A stretch of DNA of 64,000 nt from Spirochaetaceae bacterium (GTDB taxonomy: Bacteria; Spirochaetota; Spirochaetia; DSM-27196; PWMO01): assembly GCA_007693945.1 (NCBI GenBank), contig RECP01000078.1, forward strand, positions 1 through 64,000. The letters are read 5' to 3'. Position numbers and translations under genes: made by a program. Under the pieces are notes generated by a model. The model worked only from the letters and a program-made list of their open reading frames with translations. It made no database searches and was not told the DNA's origin. Of this stretch, positions 46,051 to 54,583 are shown in pieces (the stretch's first letter is position 1; the number at the start of each line of letters is the position of its first letter).

Positions 46051-47457
46051 GTGACACAGATGATCGAGCAAAGAAGACCGCGGATCGGGCTGCTGGGAAT
46101 CATGCACGGACTGTATGACGAGAAGCAACCCGAAATCACCGCGCAACAGGAGCAGTTTGCCCGCGACGTGGCGGCTGAGCTCTCTGACGTGGCGGAGGTG
46201 ACGTTTCAGAAGGCCGCCAAGAGCAGGCAGCAGATCGAGCAGATCGTGGCTGATTTCAACCGCCAGGGGTACGACGGCATCATGATCGTGATGCTGCTGT
46301 ACAGTCCCGGCTTTCGTCTGATCGGCGCACTCAAGGACAACCGTCTGCCTGTTCTGCTGGCCAATATCCAACCGCTGCCGGTGGTCACCGCGGACTGGAA
46401 CTGGAGCCGCTTGACAACCAATCAGGGTATCCACGGCGCTCAGGACACCGCCAACATGCTCTATCACAGCAACCTCAATCCGGCGGTGGTGACCGAGGAC
46501 TGGAAGAGCGCGGCTTTCAAACAGTACTTCCTGGACTGGGCCAGAGCCGCTCAGACCGCGCAGGCCCTCAAGAGAATGCGCATCGCGGTGTTCGGCCGCA
46601 TGAAGGGCATGGGCGACATCGTGGGCAACGACGAGGCTTTGTTCCGAGTCATCGGACCGGAGGCATTCTACGAAGGTATCGGAGACGTCCACAAGCTCAT
46701 GGAGCAGGTGTCGGACAGCGACATTGACGCCGCGATTGCCGAAGACGCACGCAACTTCGAGATCGATCCCGGGCTGCCGGCAGACAACCACCGCTACGCG
46801 GCACGCATGCAGCTGGCTTTCGAACGCTTCATGATCGACAACGGTTTTGACGGATTCAGCGCCAACTTCGATGTATTCCGTGAAGACGGACGCTTCAAGC
46901 AGATCCACATGCTGGCCGCATCCAACCTGATGGCGAAAGGCTACGCCTACTCCAACGAGGGGGACGTCCATACCGCGGTGCTGGTGGGTGCCGGGCACGT
47001 GCTGGTCGGAGATGCGCACTTCACCGAGATGTACTCGCTGGACTTCGAGAAGGATTCGGCGCTGATGAGCCATATGGGCGAAGGGAACTGGAAGGTCGCG
47101 CGCAAGGACCGTCCGATACGCCTGATTGATCGCGAACTCGAGATCGGTGGACTCGGAAACCCTCCAACGGTGGTATTCAGTGCCGAGCCGGGTCCGGGTG
47201 TACTGGTTTCGCTGGCGCCGCTGCCCGACGTGGACTATCGGCTGGTGATCAGTGAAGGCGAAGTCCTCGATACCGAAGAGTACCCCGATGTGCCGATGCC
47301 GTACTTCCATTTCCGGCCGGCCAGCGGAATCCGGCGCGCAATGGATGACTGGATGCGCGTAGGAGGAACGCATCACCAGACGCTGACGCTCGGAGCCCAC
47401 GCTCGCCGCTGGGAGCTTCTGTGTGACATTCTGAATATCGATAGCGTTTCGGTCTGA
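46051..47457 (+). CDS. L-arabinose/L-fucose isomerase-like protein
   Basis: 468 residues. Sequence features of the AraA/FucI fold are seen: an N-terminal VGLLGIMHGLYDE-like segment (GLLGIMHGLYDE), a metal site Glu in HFTEMYSLDFEKDSALMSHM, and a late His pair in GGTHHQTL. It should isomerise an aldose to a ketose with a divalent metal, but the sequence departs from textbook AraA, so the substrate is uncertain. The GTG at 46051 sits after GGAGGAGAG, and an in-frame ATG at 46060 is an alternative. The kinase gene follows after 26 bases. Confidence 0.78.
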   Translation: MTQMIEQRRPRIGLLGIMHGLYDEKQPEITAQQEQFARDVAAELSDVAEVTFQKAAKSRQQIEQIVADFNRQGYDGIMIVMLLYSPGFRLIGALKDNRLPVLLANIQPLPVVTADWNWSRLTTNQGIHGAQDTANMLYHSNLNPAVVTEDWKSAAFKQYFLDWARAAQTAQALKRMRIAVFGRMKGMGDIVGNDEALFRVIGPEAFYEGIGDVHKLMEQVSDSDIDAAIAEDARNFEIDPGLPADNHRYAARMQLAFERFMIDNGFDGFSANFDVFREDGRFKQIHMLAASNLMAKGYAYSNEGDVHTAVLVGAGHVLVGDAHFTEMYSLDFEKDSALMSHMGEGNWKVARKDRPIRLIDRELEIGGLGNPPTVVFSAEPGPGVLVSLAPLPDVDYRLVISEGEVLDTEEYPDVPMPYFHFRPASGIRRAMDDWMRVGGTHHQTLTLGAHARRWELLCDILNIDSVSV

Positions 47458-47483
47458 TGTAGTACCGACGGGGAGGTGAACTC

Positions 47484-48995
47484 GTGGAAAAGCGGTTTGT
47501 AATGGCCATTGACCAGGGAACCACCGGCACCCGGGTGATATTCTTTGATCACCAGGGTGAGATTCACTCCACGGCGTATCGCGAGATTCGTCAGATCTTT
47601 CCGCATCCCGGCTGGGTGGAACATGATCCTCGTGAGTATTGGGAAACGGTCCTCAGCTGCACGCAGGAGGCAATGGAGCAGGGCGCCGTCGGTGCGGACG
47701 ACATCGACAGTATCGGCATCACCAATCAGCGCGAGACCACAATCCTGTGGGACCGCGAAAGCGGCGAACCTCTGTACAACGCGATTGTCTGGCAGTGCCG
47801 ACGCACCGCTGACCTGTGTGAAGAGCTCAAGGCCCGGGGATACGAGGCGCTGGTGCGTGAGCGGACCGGTCTGGTCATCGATGCATACTTCTCCGGTACC
47901 AAGATCAAATGGATCATAGAGAATGTGCCCGGCGTACGCGAGAAGATTGACGCCGGCAAGGTGTGCATGGGAACCATTGACAGTTGGCTGATGTGGAAGC
48001 TGAGTGACGGCGCCTACCATGTGACCGATTACAGCAACGCTTCACGCACTCTGCTGCTGAACGTACACACGTTGGACTGGGATCCCGAGCTTCTGGCGAT
48101 GCTTGACATTCCGGCATCGATCCTGCCCGAACCGAAGCCGACCAGCGGGGTGCTTGCCACAACGTCACCGCGCGCCTTCTTTGGATGCCAGGTGCCGATT
48201 GCCGGCGTGGCCGGTGATCAGCATGCGGCAACCTTCGGGCAGACCTGCTTTCAGAAGGGCATGGCGAAGAACACCTACGGCACGGCGCTGGCACTGATGA
48301 TGAACGTGGGGCAAGAGTTCGTGTTGTCAAACTACGGGTTGACCACCGACCTGCTGTGGAACATCTCGGGCCAAACGGAGTACGGGCTGGAGGGAGTGGT
48401 GTTCATTGGCGGGGCAGCGGTACAGTGGTTGCGTGACGGGCTGAAGATCGTCCAGGATGCCGAGGAGTGTACGCGTCTGGCGATCACGGTTCCCGATACC
48501 GGCGGCGTCTATATGGTGCCGGCGTTTACCGGTCTCTGTGCACCGTACTGGGATATGTATGCGCGTGGGATTATCATCGGGGTTACCCGCGGAACCGGGC
48601 GCGAGCATATTGCCCGCAGTGCGCTGGAGTCGATGGCCTATCAGACCAGGGATGTCGTCGATGCAATGGTCAATGACTCGGGTGTAACTCCGGAGTCTCT
48701 GCGTGTTGACGGCGGCGCGACCAGAAGCGACTTCCTGATGCAGTTTCAGGCTGATGTGCTCGGAATCCCGGTCGAGCGCCCCAGCGTTGCCGAGATGGCC
48801 GCGCGCGGAGCAGCGTATCTCTCCGGCCTGGCGACCGGATTCTGGAAGGACAAGGCCGAGCTGAGCCGGCAGTGGAAACGAGAGGCCCTGTTTGAGCCCA
48901 GGGCGGGCGAGGATGAGCGCGAGGCGCTTTACGCCGGCTGGCAGGAAGCCGTCAAGCGTTCCCTCAATTGGGACAACCGTGCGGGGCAGCGCTGA
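47484..48995 (+). CDS. FGGY-family carbohydrate kinase, glycerol-kinase-like
   Basis: 503 residues. GlpK-like motifs: AIDQGTTGTRVIFFDHQG, ITNQRETTILWDRESGEPLYNAIVWQ (substrate contact region), and GYGLEGVVFIGGAAVQWLRD. The final nucleotide site is RVDGGATRSDFLMQFQADVL. It phosphorylates glycerol or a related polyol/ketose. Because it follows an aldose-isomerase gene rather than glpF/glpD, a different substrate is possible, although overall similarity is with glycerol kinase. The start is GTG 47484 with GGGGAGG seven bases upstream. Confidence 0.85.
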   Translation: MEKRFVMAIDQGTTGTRVIFFDHQGEIHSTAYREIRQIFPHPGWVEHDPREYWETVLSCTQEAMEQGAVGADDIDSIGITNQRETTILWDRESGEPLYNAIVWQCRRTADLCEELKARGYEALVRERTGLVIDAYFSGTKIKWIIENVPGVREKIDAGKVCMGTIDSWLMWKLSDGAYHVTDYSNASRTLLLNVHTLDWDPELLAMLDIPASILPEPKPTSGVLATTSPRAFFGCQVPIAGVAGDQHAATFGQTCFQKGMAKNTYGTALALMMNVGQEFVLSNYGLTTDLLWNISGQTEYGLEGVVFIGGAAVQWLRDGLKIVQDAEECTRLAITVPDTGGVYMVPAFTGLCAPYWDMYARGIIIGVTRGTGREHIARSALESMAYQTRDVVDAMVNDSGVTPESLRVDGGATRSDFLMQFQADVLGIPVERPSVAEMAARGAAYLSGLATGFWKDKAELSRQWKREALFEPRAGEDEREALYAGWQEAVKRSLNWDNRAGQR

Positions 48996-49015
48996 GGTGT
49001 ACCCCGGCATGCGGG

Positions 49016-50197
49016 CTAGTCGGTCGGCAGGGACGCGCTGAGCATCGCAAGCATGGCGCTGCCGATTGCTGAACCGTCAACCCCAAGTCCGGAAACCGAC
49101 AGCTGCAGCTCCTTGAAGATCTCGGTCATGGTGTGCAGAGACAGCGCTTCGCTCACACTGTCCAGCAGGATAGCGCCGGCATTGGTCAATCCTCCTCCCA
49201 GGACCACGTGCGAAGGATTGAGCAGGTTGACCGCGTTTGCCAGCGCAATTCCGATGTAACCCCCGGCCGCACGCAGCAGCTCGCCGGCAAGCGGGTCTCC
49301 CATGTTGGCGGCCACACTGACGTCGGCGGCCGAAATTGTGTCCACGTCTCCCTGTGCCAGATCCATCAGTATCGACGATCTGCCTTCGCGCGCCGCCGCC
49401 CTGGCATCCAGGGCAATCGCCCTGCCCGAAGCCACCGTCTCCAGGCAACCTCGCTTGCCGCACGCGCAGACGCCGCCGTCCGGTACCACCACGGTGTGAC
49501 CGATCTCTCCGGACTTATGGTTGGTGCCGCCGTAGAGCTCTCCGCCGGTGTAGATCGCCATCCCGACTCCGTAGCCGATATCCAGTACCATGAAATCGCT
49601 GGCGTGACGGACGGAACCCACCCATCGTTCGGCGACTCCCAGCGCTCGGGACGAGTCTTCCACAAAGAGCGGCGCGGTTGTGTCGGCTGCCAGAATCTCT
49701 CGAAGATGCACGTTGCGCCAGCCGACGATATTCTCAGCCACAATGGACATACCGGAGCGCGGATCAACAAAGCCGGGAACACAAACGCCCGCGCCTCGAA
49801 TGACGGCCGTGCGCTGCGAGGACGCCGCGAGCCGCCTGGCGATGCTCTTCAGCTGGCTGACGATAATCTCTACCCCGAGTCCGGGACGGATATCGAATAC
49901 CACGCGATCCAGTACGCTGCAGTTGGCATCGACCAGGATGCCGATGATGTGGGTTGCCCCGAGGTCGAGCCCCATGTAGTTGCCGTGTGATCCGTTGATC
50001 GAGAACAGCTCCTGCCGTCGTCCGGCATCCGACTTACGCCGTCCCGCGGGAACCAGGAGACCGTTGTCGCGCAGAGTGTTGATTGCGTTGGCCACCGTTT
50101 TGGCGTGCAGCCCCAGAGCGGCGGAGACGTCGGAGCGCGTAGCGGTGCCGTGTTCTCTGAAGTGGCTGAGAATCAGGGCTGTCGTTTGACTCCGCAT
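49016..50197 (-). CDS. ROK-family transcriptional regulator (NagC/XylR type)
   Basis: 393 residues. An N-terminal winged HTH (TTALILSHFREHG, TRSDVSAALGLHAKTVANAI) precedes a ROK domain with GLDLGATHIIGILVDANC, the zinc motif CACGKRGCLE and the GEIGH motif. A sugar or sugar phosphate binds the ROK pocket and releases DNA. The ATG at 50197 was chosen because GAGG lies five bases upstream. A longer frame to 50287 lacks a site. It is divergent from the NagB-like gene and convergent with the kinase gene, so it is the likely regulator of one or both. Confidence 0.9.
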   Translation of the reverse strand: MRSQTTALILSHFREHGTATRSDVSAALGLHAKTVANAINTLRDNGLLVPAGRRKSDAGRRQELFSINGSHGNYMGLDLGATHIIGILVDANCSVLDRVVFDIRPGLGVEIIVSQLKSIARRLAASSQRTAVIRGAGVCVPGFVDPRSGMSIVAENIVGWRNVHLREILAADTTAPLFVEDSSRALGVAERWVGSVRHASDFMVLDIGYGVGMAIYTGGELYGGTNHKSGEIGHTVVVPDGGVCACGKRGCLETVASGRAIALDARAAAREGRSSILMDLAQGDVDTISAADVSVAANMGDPLAGELLRAAGGYIGIALANAVNLLNPSHVVLGGGLTNAGAILLDSVSEALSLHTMTEIFKELQLSVSGLGVDGSAIGSAMLAMLSASLPTD

Positions 50198-50341
50198 GCA
50201 AGCCTCACCAGCGGCAACCGCGTCGAACCGCTCGGATCCGCACGGTACGGCCATTGTAACCTGAACCACGGAGAATGAGCAATGCATTTCCTGAAATGCT
50301 GATATAAAGAGTATAATAGAAATAATACGCTAATTTTATGC

Positions 50342-50370
50342 TTGACTATCGCTATATGCGCGGATACAAT
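50342..50370 (+). promoter_or_regulatory. Promoter of the NagB-like gene
   Basis: TTGACT (50342-50347) and TACAAT (50365-50370) are spaced by 17 bases. The stretch before it is very AT-rich and separates it from the divergent ROK regulator gene. Confidence 0.75.
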
Positions 50371-50437
50371 AAAAAGGGTTCTCTATAAGATGTGCCCCGC
50401 ACCTGTTCCAGACGAGGGAAGCCAGGAGGTATCAGAG

Positions 50438-51373
50438 ATGAGTGAGTTCATGTTCAAGCCGGCAGATTTTGTGCCGTTCAAGGATCAGGCTGCGCTGGCC
50501 AAGGCTCGATCGGTCCACGGTAAGGACCTGGAGAAGTGCTCGAATGGCAAGATGAAAGTGCGGGTTACCAAGAACCCGCACCCTGTCATCATTGGCGACA
50601 TCTTCACAAGGATCAAGGCATCTGATGACCTGGACAAGAAACAGGTTCTGATTCTCGGTAATCCGGAGCCGGAGACCTACATACCGGTAGCCGAGCTGAT
50701 CAACTATCACAGAGTGAACTGCCGCAACGTGTACATCTTTGCCATGGACGAGTGGGCGGATCAGGACGGCAACATTGCGCCTGAGAGCTACCCGGCCAGC
50801 TTCGCGCGCTCGATGCTCAACTACTTTGTCTATCAGATCGATGAAGAACTGCGCATGCCGCTGGACCAGGTGTTCTACCCCACCAACCGCAATATCAAGG
50901 ACTACTCCAGGATGATTACGGAAACCGGTGAGGGTGGTGCGGACGTCTGCTACTCCAGTCCGGGATGGGCGGGGCATATTGCCTTTGTCGATCCGTCGCC
51001 TGAGTTTCTGGTCGACGACATCGAAGAGTACCTCAAGCTGGATGCGCGCATCGTTACGCTGCACCCGCTGACAATCTGTCAGAACTCACTGCACGGCGTA
51101 TTCGGCCAGTCGGGTGACATCGCCAACGTGCCGCCCAAAGCGGCCACCGTCGGCCCTGGCGATGTGGCACGGTCGCGGGTACGAATTGAAGTCCACGCCC
51201 TGCAGACGATGGGTACGTTTGTGTCATGGCAGCGGATGATTTCGCGGCTGATCCTGCTCGGGCCGGTAACTCCCTACGTCCCGAGTTCGATCTTTCAGCT
51301 TCTGGAGACGCAGATCTACGTGAGCGAGGAGATTGCCGCGCCGTTTGAATGCTGGGAGACGGTGGGCTACTGA
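50438..51373 (+). CDS. Glucosamine-6-phosphate deaminase-like protein (NagB family)
   Basis: 311 residues. The NagB fold is suggested by a phosphate-binding strand-loop, NVYIFAMDEW (Asp of the MDE/W type) and SPGWAGHIAFVDPSPEF, which replaces the usual NGHIAFNEPG. NagB proteins turn glucosamine-6-phosphate into fructose-6-phosphate plus ammonia, but the altered residues and length (NagB about 260) make the substrate uncertain. ATG 50438 follows AGGAGG by eight bases. A frame open from 50342 overlaps the promoter and is ignored. Confidence 0.7.
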   Translation: MSEFMFKPADFVPFKDQAALAKARSVHGKDLEKCSNGKMKVRVTKNPHPVIIGDIFTRIKASDDLDKKQVLILGNPEPETYIPVAELINYHRVNCRNVYIFAMDEWADQDGNIAPESYPASFARSMLNYFVYQIDEELRMPLDQVFYPTNRNIKDYSRMITETGEGGADVCYSSPGWAGHIAFVDPSPEFLVDDIEEYLKLDARIVTLHPLTICQNSLHGVFGQSGDIANVPPKAATVGPGDVARSRVRIEVHALQTMGTFVSWQRMISRLILLGPVTPYVPSSIFQLLETQIYVSEEIAAPFECWETVGY

Positions 51374-51438
51374 CGAGGCCGTTCAGAAATTGACACACCG
51401 CGGTAGCCGTGCGAGAATCACAGGCAGACGGCAGGCAA

Positions 51439-51480
51439 GCCGCTGGATCCGGTACCGGTGCCGCTGGATCCGGTACCGGA
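51439..51480 (+). repeat. Two tandem copies of a 21-base GC-rich unit
   Basis: GCCGCTGGATCCGGTACCGG occurs at 51439-51458 and again at 51460-51479, separated by one base. Each copy contains the palindrome CCGGTACCGG. It lies between the NagB-like gene and the promoter of the ribose-type ABC operon. It is not a recognised operator. Confidence 0.6.
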
Positions 51481-51551
51481 CTGATGGCTGGCCACCGGAA
51501 GAGGGAGCGCGAGGCACCGGAAGAGCGTTGCGTGTTGGTATTAGATCAAAC

Positions 51552-51572
51552 TATGGTGATATGAAAACCATA
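51552..51572 (+). promoter_or_regulatory. Candidate operator upstream of the ribose-type ABC operon
   Basis: TATGGT (51552-51557) and ACCATA (51567-51572) form a perfect 6-base inverted repeat with a 9-base spacer, directly abutting the -35 box at 51575. That position suits an activator or repressor. Confidence 0.4.
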
Positions 51573-51574
51573 TG

Positions 51575-51604
51575 TTGACAAATTGCCCAACTGAGCGCAA
51601 TACT
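51575..51604 (+). promoter_or_regulatory. Promoter of the ribose-type ABC operon
   Basis: TTGACA at 51575-51580 is a perfect -35 box. The best -10 match is AATACT at 51599-51604, 18 bases on (4/6). The binding-protein start lies 62 bases downstream. Confidence 0.5.
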
Positions 51605-51665
51605 GTGTTAGATATGAATCATCCGCAAGGTTATTGCGGAGAGTAGACGTCTACAAGGAGGACTT

Positions 51666-52745
51666 ATGATGAAGTCACGCGTACTTGTCTTGGTCATGGT
51701 GCTACTGCTTGCCTTGACGGCGATGTCATGGGCAAGAGGGCAGAGGGCGGCGGTGGAAGAGAGACCAACTGTCGCATTCATGAGTAACGGTCCCTACGAG
51801 TTCTGGGTCTACGCAGCGGCCGGTGTTGAACAGGCGGGCGAAGAGTTCGGAGTCAACGTAGAGTTCTTCATGCCGCCGGGCGGACTCCCTGAAGAGCAGC
51901 GGCGGTTCATCGAAGCCATGGTAGCTCGCGAAGTGGCGGGTATCGCCATCAGCGTTACCGATCCGGAGAACCTGACCCCGTTCCTGAACGAAATCATTGA
52001 AATGGGCGTACCGCTGTTGACCCATGACAGTGATGCACCCGGCAGCAACCGCCTTGCGTTTGTCGGAATGAGCAACTACGCGGCAGGGCGTACCGCGGGA
52101 AGGACAATCCGCGAAGCGCTGCCCGATGGTGGTAACTTCATCATCAGCGTTGGCCGTCTGGACGCGCAAAATGCGATCGAGCGTCGACAGGGGATCATCG
52201 ATGAGCTTAACGGTGAACCCGATGCGTTCTTCTACCCCGGCACAATGACCCCCGACAGACCCGACATTCCAATCGCGGGCGGCAAGTGGACACTGATCGA
52301 CACCATCGTGGATGCCGGTGATCCAATTCGCGCCAAGTCCAACGCCGAGGATGCGATCCTGCGCCACAGTGAACGGCTGGACCTGATGATCGGTCTGTGG
52401 AGCTACAGTACCCCTGCCATTATCAGCGCCGCACAGGATGCCGGCGTTATTGATGATTTTATCATCGTAGCGTTCGACCAGGAAGAAGAGGTGCTTCAGG
52501 GTATCAAGGACGGCTATGTCTTTGCCAGTATGGCACAGGACCCGTTCATGTACGGCTACCGCAGTGTTGAAGTTCTGGCCAAGATCGCGCATGGTCAGGA
52601 TCCTGGAATCCCCGACAACAAGTTCATCGACGTTCCTGCACCGCGGATCACTCGGGAGAACATCGACGAAGTATGGGGCATGTTCCGTCAGCAGCTCTCG
52701 GATGGCCGTCAGTTCCTTGACGACATGGGAATCGATCAGCCTTAG
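51666..52745 (+). CDS. Sugar ABC importer binding protein (ribose/RbsB type)
   Basis: 359 residues. The signal sequence ends SWARGQRAAVEE. The periplasmic domain (Peripla_BP_4/LacI fold) shows PTVAFMSNGPYEFWVYAAAG at its start and the sugar-site segment GVPLLTHDSDAPGS later. It hands a sugar or polyol to the downstream transporter. ATG 51666 (or the next ATG at 51669) follows AAGGAGG. A strong hairpin separates it from the ATPase gene, as is common where the binding protein must be made in excess. Confidence 0.93.
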   Translation: MMKSRVLVLVMVLLLALTAMSWARGQRAAVEERPTVAFMSNGPYEFWVYAAAGVEQAGEEFGVNVEFFMPPGGLPEEQRRFIEAMVAREVAGIAISVTDPENLTPFLNEIIEMGVPLLTHDSDAPGSNRLAFVGMSNYAAGRTAGRTIREALPDGGNFIISVGRLDAQNAIERRQGIIDELNGEPDAFFYPGTMTPDRPDIPIAGGKWTLIDTIVDAGDPIRAKSNAEDAILRHSERLDLMIGLWSYSTPAIISAAQDAGVIDDFIIVAFDQEEEVLQGIKDGYVFASMAQDPFMYGYRSVEVLAKIAHGQDPGIPDNKFIDVPAPRITRENIDEVWGMFRQQLSDGRQFLDDMGIDQP

Positions 52746-52762
52746 CCTGCCAGGCACGGCAT

Positions 52763-52794
52763 ACGGCATCCGCGGCAGAATCCGCGGATGCCGT
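52763..52794 (+). terminator. Strong hairpin after the sugar binding-protein gene
   Basis: ACGGCATCCGCGG (52763-52775) pairs perfectly with CCGCGGATGCCGT (52782-52794) around a six-base loop, then TT follows. It lies 18 bases after the stop codon, inside the operon. It would partly terminate transcription or protect the upstream mRNA, raising binding-protein output relative to the ATPase and permease. Confidence 0.75.
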
Positions 52795-52963
52795 TTCCTG
52801 AAGCGGGACGCAGTCAGCGCCGCAAACGCGTCTGGTTTTTCCGTTTCACTCACATTACAGTATAGACAGGCATCCATCTGGTGACGTATTCTTGGACGGT
52901 GCGGCGGGTAAGTCGTCGCAGCAGCGAACACGCTTCATCGCAGGCGATTCAAGGAGTGCCGCT

Positions 52964-54583
52964 GTGTCAGACCAGCGCATTGCAACCGACGGTAGTACTC
53001 CCCAAACCAAAGACGAGGAGTCGGCGGCTGGGGAGAGAGTGCAAACAGACGTTAGCAACGGCTTCGTAATCGAGGCTCGAGGGATCTCCAAGGTGTTCCC
53101 CGGTGTGCAGGCCTTGAGAGACGTTGATCTCACCCTTTCCCGCGGCGAGGTCCTGGCGGTAGTGGGGGAGAACGGTGCCGGAAAGAGCACGTTGATGAAG
53201 ATTCTGGCGGGCGTCGAAATGGAGTCCGAGGGCGTGATCAAGGTCGACGGACAGCAGGTTCGGATCGGTAGTGTCGATAAGGCGCTGGACCTTGGTATTG
53301 CGCTGGTTCATCAGGAGTTGAACCTCTGCCCGAACCTCTCGATTGCCGACAACGTCTTCCTGGGTCGTGAGAAACTCGTGAAGAGCGTCGGAGGGCTGGA
53401 GAAGGTCGTGCGCCTGGTGGACAAGGAAACCAGCGAGGCGGAAACTGCGGATCTACTCAAGAAGGTCGGTCTGGAGACTCGTCCCGATACGTTGGTACGT
53501 GATCTGACGATCGGTTCGCAGCAGCTGGTGGAGATCGCCAAGGCGCTGTCGATAAACGCCAAGGTCGTGATCTTCGATGAGCCTACCAGCAGTCTGTCGG
53601 GACCGGAGACGGAACGGCTGTTTGCAGTTATCAAGGATCTCAAGGATCACGGAGTAAGCGTGGTCTATATTTCGCATCGGCTCGGTGAAGTCAAGCATGT
53701 TGCCGATCGCGTGCTGGTGCTGCGTGATGGTGAGGTAACCGGCCAGCTGAGCGCGGAAGAGATCACCAAGGAAGCGATGATTCACTTGATGGTCGGACGC
53801 GACATCGAGAAGTTCTACAGCATAAAGCACAAGATTTCCGACAAAGTGCGCCTTGAAGTGCGTGACTTCATCGTTCCCAAGCAGCCGGGTAAACCTATCA
53901 ACCTGAAGGTCCACGCCGGGGAGATCCTGGTGCTTGCCGGGCTGGTAGGTGCCGGCAGGACCGAGTTTGCCCAGGCGCTCTACGGGATCGATCAGCCGTG
54001 GGCCGGCAGGATCTTCATCGACGGCCGAGAAGTCAAGGTCAATGATCCAATTGACGCGATCCGGGCCGGCATGCTGCTGGTTCCGGAAGATCGCAAGCTG
54101 CATGGGCTGGTGACCGAGATGGACGTCGTCAACAATATCACGCTGGCGGGGTTCAAGGATCGCCTGTCGAAGTACGGCATCGTCGATGCCAGGCAAGCGC
54201 GCGAAGTTGCGTCACGGATGATCAAGGAACTCGATGTCAGGCTCCATTCCATGGATCAGATTGTACAGACCCTGTCCGGCGGCAACCAGCAGAAGGTGGT
54301 GCTCGGGAAGTGGCTTTCGATGGATCCGAAGGTGCTGCTGCTCGATGAACCGACCCGCGGTATCGACGTTGTGGCCAAGGAAGAAGTCTACAAGCTGATG
54401 GAGCGGCTGGCGGAGGAAAAGGTGGCCATGCTGGTGATTTCCAGCGAAATGCAGGAAGTTCTGAGCATCGCCGACCGCATCGTGGTGATGTGCGAGGGTA
54501 CGGTTACCGGAGAACTGCTGCCCGATCAATACAGCGAAGAGAACGTCATAAAACTGGCAACGGAGACGACAAGACATGGGTAA
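52964..54583 (+). CDS. Sugar ABC importer double ATPase (ribose/RbsA type)
   Basis: About 539 residues, with two nucleotide-binding domains, as in RbsA/MglA. The first has GENGAGKS, Walker B VVIFDEPTSSLS and SHRLGE. The second carries LAGLVGAGRTE in place of a canonical Walker A, TLSGGNQQKVVLGKWL and LLDEPTRGIDV. An unusual charged 30-residue N-terminal extension precedes the first domain. GTG 52964 is preferred, with AAGGAG seven bases upstream. In-frame starts further upstream are less supported. It overlaps the permease gene by eight bases. Confidence 0.93.
   Translation: MSDQRIATDGSTPQTKDEESAAGERVQTDVSNGFVIEARGISKVFPGVQALRDVDLTLSRGEVLAVVGENGAGKSTLMKILAGVEMESEGVIKVDGQQVRIGSVDKALDLGIALVHQELNLCPNLSIADNVFLGREKLVKSVGGLEKVVRLVDKETSEAETADLLKKVGLETRPDTLVRDLTIGSQQLVEIAKALSINAKVVIFDEPTSSLSGPETERLFAVIKDLKDHGVSVVYISHRLGEVKHVADRVLVLRDGEVTGQLSAEEITKEAMIHLMVGRDIEKFYSIKHKISDKVRLEVRDFIVPKQPGKPINLKVHAGEILVLAGLVGAGRTEFAQALYGIDQPWAGRIFIDGREVKVNDPIDAIRAGMLLVPEDRKLHGLVTEMDVVNNITLAGFKDRLSKYGIVDARQAREVASRMIKELDVRLHSMDQIVQTLSGGNQQKVVLGKWLSMDPKVLLLDEPTRGIDVVAKEEVYKLMERLAEEKVAMLVISSEMQEVLSIADRIVVMCEGTVTGELLPDQYSEENVIKLATETTRHG

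Noticed and set aside
45763-47400. 545-codon open frame on the minus strand
   Set aside because: Antisense of the isomerase-like gene. That gene has a consensus promoter, a ribosome binding site and family motifs; the minus frame has none.
51439-51480. CRISPR-like repeats
   Set aside because: Only two copies with one-base spacing, no spacers and no cas genes.
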